From the NCBI GenBank assembly GCA_937975525.1, contig CALJUJ010000722.1:1-7510 (forward strand): a DNA stretch of 7,510 nucleotides, given 5' to 3'. Source of the DNA: an uncultured bacterium. Its GTDB lineage: Bacteria; Desulfobacterota; Binatia; HRBIN30. This document shows, piece after piece, positions 4,975 to 7,510 of this stretch (position 1 is its first letter; the number at the start of each line of letters is the position of its first letter). Made by a program: the position numbers and the translations under genes. Under the pieces are notes generated by a model that was not told where the DNA came from, searched no databases, and worked only from the letters and a program-made list of their open reading frames with translations.

Positions 4975-5742
4975 ATGATTCAACTCGCTCGCCTCACGAA
5001 ACGTTACGGCGATACGACCGTGGTGGACGACGTGTCGCTCGACGTCTCCGAGGGCGAGCTCGTCGTGCTCCTCGGCGAGTCGGGCTCGGGAAAGACGACC
5101 ACACTCAAGATGATCAATCGGCTGATCGAGCCGACGCACGGCGTCGTTCGCATCGACGGCGAGGACGTTCGCGAGTTGCCGGCATACGAGGTGCGACGGC
5201 GCGTCGGCTACGTCTTCCAGCGTGTCGGATTGTTTCCGCACATGACGGTCGCGGAAAACGTCGCGGTGACCCCACAGCTGCTCGGCTGGGATCCCACTCG
5301 GGTCCGTTCGCGCGTGGAGGAGCTGCTGGCGATGGTGGGACTCGAAGCCTCGGAGTTCGCCGATCGCTTTCCGCACCAGCTATCGGGAGGGCAGTTGCAG
5401 CGTGTCGGCGTCGCCCGCGCCATGGCGGCCGCGCCGCGCCTGATGCTTCTCGACGAGCCCTTCGGCGCTCTTGATCCGATCACTCGCGACCGCTTACAGC
5501 AGTCGTTCCTCGAGATTCGCGCCGCCAGCGGCGTGACCGCGGTGTTCGTCACCCACGACATGGTGGAAGCCCTGCTCCTCGCCGACCGAATCGGCGTGAT
5601 GCGCGGTGGCCGCCTGCTCCAGGTCGGCTCGCCCTCCGAGTTGTTGCGGTCGCCCGCAGACCCGTACGTACGGGAGGTGCTGGCGACGCCGCGCCGGCAG
5701 GCGGACGCCATCCGCTCGCTGTCCGGGGGAGAGTCGTCGTGA
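4975..5742 (+). CDS. ABC transporter ATP-binding protein, osmoprotectant (OpuCA/EgtUA-like) family
   Basis: A 255-residue ATPase that would power uptake through the permease encoded next. All motifs are intact: Walker A GESGSGKT (34-41), Q-loop Q82 in YVFQRVGLFPHMTVAEN, signature LSGGQLQR (136-143), Walker B LMLLDE (156-161), D-loop GALD (164-167) and switch histidine H194 in FVTHDM. The stretch TLKMINRLIEPTHG right after Walker A is the mark of the quaternary-amine/betaine group (OpuCA, ProV, EgtUA). Typical OpuCA continues for more than 100 residues with tandem CBS domains that sense ionic strength; this one ends about 30 residues after the core, so it lacks them. The ATG at 4975 begins directly at the first strand (MIQLARLTKRYG). 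No Shine-Dalgarno is seen. Its stop overlaps the next start by 4 bases (GTGA), so translation is probably coupled. Confidence 0.93.
   Translation: MIQLARLTKRYGDTTVVDDVSLDVSEGELVVLLGESGSGKTTTLKMINRLIEPTHGVVRIDGEDVRELPAYEVRRRVGYVFQRVGLFPHMTVAENVAVTPQLLGWDPTRVRSRVEELLAMVGLEASEFADRFPHQLSGGQLQRVGVARAMAAAPRLMLLDEPFGALDPITRDRLQQSFLEIRAASGVTAVFVTHDMVEALLLADRIGVMRGGRLLQVGSPSELLRSPADPYVREVLATPRRQADAIRSLSGGESS
5725..5733 (+). promoter_or_regulatory. Ribosome binding site for the fused permease gene
   Basis: GGGGGAGAG, 5 bases before the GTG at 5739, is a fair Shine-Dalgarno sequence lying inside the ATPase gene. It supports the GTG start and the 4-base overlap between the two cistrons. Confidence 0.6.
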
Positions 5743-7274
5743 GCGCCCAGCTCGCCCTGCTGCCCGAGTTGTTGACCGCACATCTCCAGCTCACGCTGGC
5801 GGCTCTGTGGGTCGGCTTCGTGGTCAGCGTGCCCCTCGGCGTCGTCGCCACCCGCCTGCGCCGCCTCGAGGCGCCGGTCACGATGATCGCCAGCGTCGTG
5901 CAGACGATTCCCGGTCTTGCGCTGCTCGCGGTCATGGTCCCGGCCCTGGCGGCGCTCGGCTTGACCAGCATCGGCTTCCCGCCGGCGTTCCTCGGGCTCG
6001 TCCTCTACAGCGTGTTGCCGATGCTGCGGAACACCATCACCGGGCTGCGCGGCATCGCCCCGGCGATGATCGAAGCCGCACGTGGCGTCGGCATGCGTCC
6101 GGCGCAGCGCCTGTGGCGGGTCGAGCTGCCGCTCGCGTTGCCGGTGATCGTCGCCGGGGTTCGCACCTCGACGGTATGGACCGTCGGCATGGCGACGTTG
6201 TCGACACCGGTCGGCGCCCCGAGTCTCGGCAACTACATCTTCTCGGGTCTGCAGATGCGCAATTTCACCGCGGTGCTGGTCGGCTGCGTCGCCGCGTCGC
6301 TGCTCGCGCTCTTCCTCGACGCGCTGGTGCATCTCGCCGAACGCGGGCTCGTGCAACGCCGCCGCGCGTTCGTCGCCACGGCGCTGGCGATCGCCGCTGG
6401 CCTCTACGCGATCGCGGGCTACGCGGCGGCGACGAATCTCGTCGACGTGGGCGCACGCCCGCTCCGCATCGGTGCCAAGAGCTTCACCGAGCAGTACGTG
6501 CTCGCGGGTATCCTTGCCGGACGCATCGAGTCGGCAGCCGGGCGGTCGTCCGTCCTGCTGCCGTCGTTGGGTTCCACCGTCGCGTTCGACGCACTTCGTG
6601 ATGGCGAGATCGACGTCTATGCCGACTACTCGGGGACGATCTGGGCGACGATCATGAAGCGCGATGGCATCCCGTCCGACCGACGCGCCGTACTGCGCGA
6701 TGTTCGGCGCTTCCTCGCCGACGAGCACGGGATCGAGGTGGTCGCGGCGCTCGGGTTCGAGAACACGTACGCCCTCGCGATGCGCCGGGGGCAGGCGGAA
6801 ACGCTCGGCGTGGCCTCGATCAGCGATCTCGCGGGCATCTCGCCGCGGTTGCAGGTGGGCGGGGACTACGAGTTCTTCAGTCGTGCCGAGTGGAGGTCGC
6901 TGGAGGACGTCTACGGCCTGCGCTTCCGCGAGAAGCGGGCGATGGACCCGTCGCTGATGTATCAAGCCGTCTCGCGTGGCAACGTCGACGTCATCGGAGC
7001 GTACTCGACGGACGGCAGGATCGCTGCATTCGATCTCGTCGTGCTGGAGGACGACCGCGGCGCTATCCCGCCCTACGATGCCGTGGTATTGGCTGCGCCC
7101 GGTCTGGAGACGCGGGCCCCGCTGGCGGTCGCGGCGTTACGGACCCTCGAAGCGACCATCGATGCAGAGGCGATGCGAGCGATGAATTTCGAAGTGGATC
7201 GCGGCGGCGCCGATCCGGCTGCCGTCGCCCGGGCCTTTCTCGATTCGATGTTCTCGACTCGCGATTCCGAATGA
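5739..7274 (+). CDS. Fused ABC permease / substrate-binding protein, osmoprotectant (OpuC/Bus/EgtU-like) importer
   Basis: A 511-residue fusion of the permease and its binding protein. Residues 1 to about 205 are the permease, with several membrane helices and the ATPase-docking EAA loop EAARGVGMRPAQRLWRVELP (112-131). A further helix (about 210-231) crosses the membrane and presents the binding domain (242-511) outside the cell. That domain begins LRIGAKSFTEQYVLAG and has LPSLGSTVAFDALRDGEIDVYADYSGT (274-300), GFENTYALAMR (339-349), YSTDGRI (422-428) and IPPYDAVVL (443-451), all hallmarks of the OpuCC/ProX type 2 fold. Fused proteins of this kind include Listeria BilE, Helicobacter and Streptococcus EgtU (ergothioneine) and other betaine/choline systems. 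DYSGT replaces the commoner EYTGT. The ligand cannot be decided from sequence. The GTG start overlaps the ATPase stop. With the ATPase this makes a complete two-gene importer needing no separate binding protein. Confidence 0.92.
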   Translation: MSAQLALLPELLTAHLQLTLAALWVGFVVSVPLGVVATRLRRLEAPVTMIASVVQTIPGLALLAVMVPALAALGLTSIGFPPAFLGLVLYSVLPMLRNTITGLRGIAPAMIEAARGVGMRPAQRLWRVELPLALPVIVAGVRTSTVWTVGMATLSTPVGAPSLGNYIFSGLQMRNFTAVLVGCVAASLLALFLDALVHLAERGLVQRRRAFVATALAIAAGLYAIAGYAAATNLVDVGARPLRIGAKSFTEQYVLAGILAGRIESAAGRSSVLLPSLGSTVAFDALRDGEIDVYADYSGTIWATIMKRDGIPSDRRAVLRDVRRFLADEHGIEVVAALGFENTYALAMRRGQAETLGVASISDLAGISPRLQVGGDYEFFSRAEWRSLEDVYGLRFREKRAMDPSLMYQAVSRGNVDVIGAYSTDGRIAAFDLVVLEDDRGAIPPYDAVVLAAPGLETRAPLAVAALRTLEATIDAEAMRAMNFEVDRGGADPAAVARAFLDSMFSTRDSE

Positions 7275-7285
7275 CCGCGCAATGC

Positions 7286-7510
7286 TCAATCTTGCCAGGC
7301 GGGTTCGCCTTCGCGCCGTGCGAGCGCGTGAAAGGCGTCGCGCAGCTGGCTGGTCACCGGCCCGGCAGCGCCATCGCCGACGAGTCGGCCGTCGATCTCG
7401 CGAACGTGCATGATCTCGGCGCCGGTTCCGGTCACGAAGCATTCCTCGGCGGTGAAGATGTCGTAACGGCCGGTCGATCCCGAAGCGCGCAGCACCCCAG
7501 GCCACCGCGG
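7286..7510 (-). CDS. Class IV aminotransferase (branched-chain amino acid aminotransferase type), C-terminal part
   Basis: The last 74 codons of a PLP-dependent fold-type IV aminotransferase run off the right edge. Visible family blocks are YDIFTAEECFVTGTGAEI, where TGT/TGTAAE is a PLP-phosphate-binding turn, followed by VREIDGRLVGDGAAGPVTSQL and the final helix RDAFHALARREGE. These match IlvE-like enzymes, which exchange amino groups between branched-chain amino acids and 2-oxoglutarate; D-amino acid transaminase and aminodeoxychorismate lyase share the fold but are less similar in this part. The catalytic lysine lies outside the window. The stop is 11 bases from that of the convergent importer gene. 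The first 15 or so residues (PRWPGVLRASGSTG) fit the family poorly; the +2 frame there reads AARFGIDRPL, closer to the expected 'A...GI..ERPL', so a frameshift near 7465 is possible. Confidence 0.85.
   Translation of the reverse strand, partial: PRWPGVLRASGSTGRYDIFTAEECFVTGTGAEIMHVREIDGRLVGDGAAGPVTSQLRDAFHALARREGEPAWQD

Noticed and set aside
5208..6965. A 585-codon open frame on the minus strand across the importer genes
   Set aside because: Its product is a low-complexity mix of R, H, D, E and Q without domain motifs. It lies opposite two genes with complete, recognisable families; a frame this long is expected antisense to GC-rich coding DNA.

Overview
The window is GC-rich, gene-dense chromosomal DNA from an environmental bacterium. 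The nearest lineage cannot be fixed from sequence alone. The mix of genes (a tectonin-type lectin repeat, a luciferase-like flavin oxidoreductase, a 'SADSH' amidohydrolase, a secreted beta-helix protein with CSLRAAFQEANA and CDIGSFE motifs, and a zinc-ribbon/tail-anchor protein) suggests a soil or sediment member of Myxococcota, Binatota or a relative. That placement is inference. No tRNA, rRNA, CRISPR array, transposase or integrase was seen.

Left part (1-2414): the window opens inside the last repeat of a tectonin-like beta-propeller protein (ends at 114). A luciferase-like monooxygenase (222-1196, +) then converges on a metal-dependent amidohydrolase (1237-2373, -), with a GC-rich hairpin between their stops. 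The amidohydrolase start is set by a GAGGAG ribosome binding site. Just upstream lies a striking nested inverted repeat (2391-2414) that looks like a repressor operator. Enzymes of these two families are often catabolic, but no substrate can be named.

Middle (2415-4891): a promoter whose spacing predicts an almost leaderless mRNA precedes a secreted right-handed parallel beta-helix protein (2543-3838). It is followed on the same strand by a small protein with an N-terminal zinc ribbon, a DUF2007-like domain and a C-terminal membrane anchor (3884-4489). This converges, with only 6 bases between stops, on a DoxX-family membrane protein (4496-4891, -).

Right part (4892-7510): an 83-base divergent region, with overlapping face-to-face promoter elements, drives DoxX leftward and a two-gene ABC importer rightward. 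The importer is an ATPase without CBS domains (4975-5742) and a permease fused to its substrate-binding domain (5739-7274), translationally coupled by a 4-base overlap. Together they form a complete osmoprotectant-type (OpuC/Bus/EgtU-like) uptake system. Its ligand could be glycine betaine, choline, carnitine or ergothioneine. The window ends in the C-terminus of a class IV (branched-chain type) aminotransferase on the minus strand.

Most genes are ordinary members of known families. The best candidates for a second look are the fused importer of uncertain ligand, the amidohydrolase operator, the zinc-ribbon tail-anchored protein and the compact divergent promoter.
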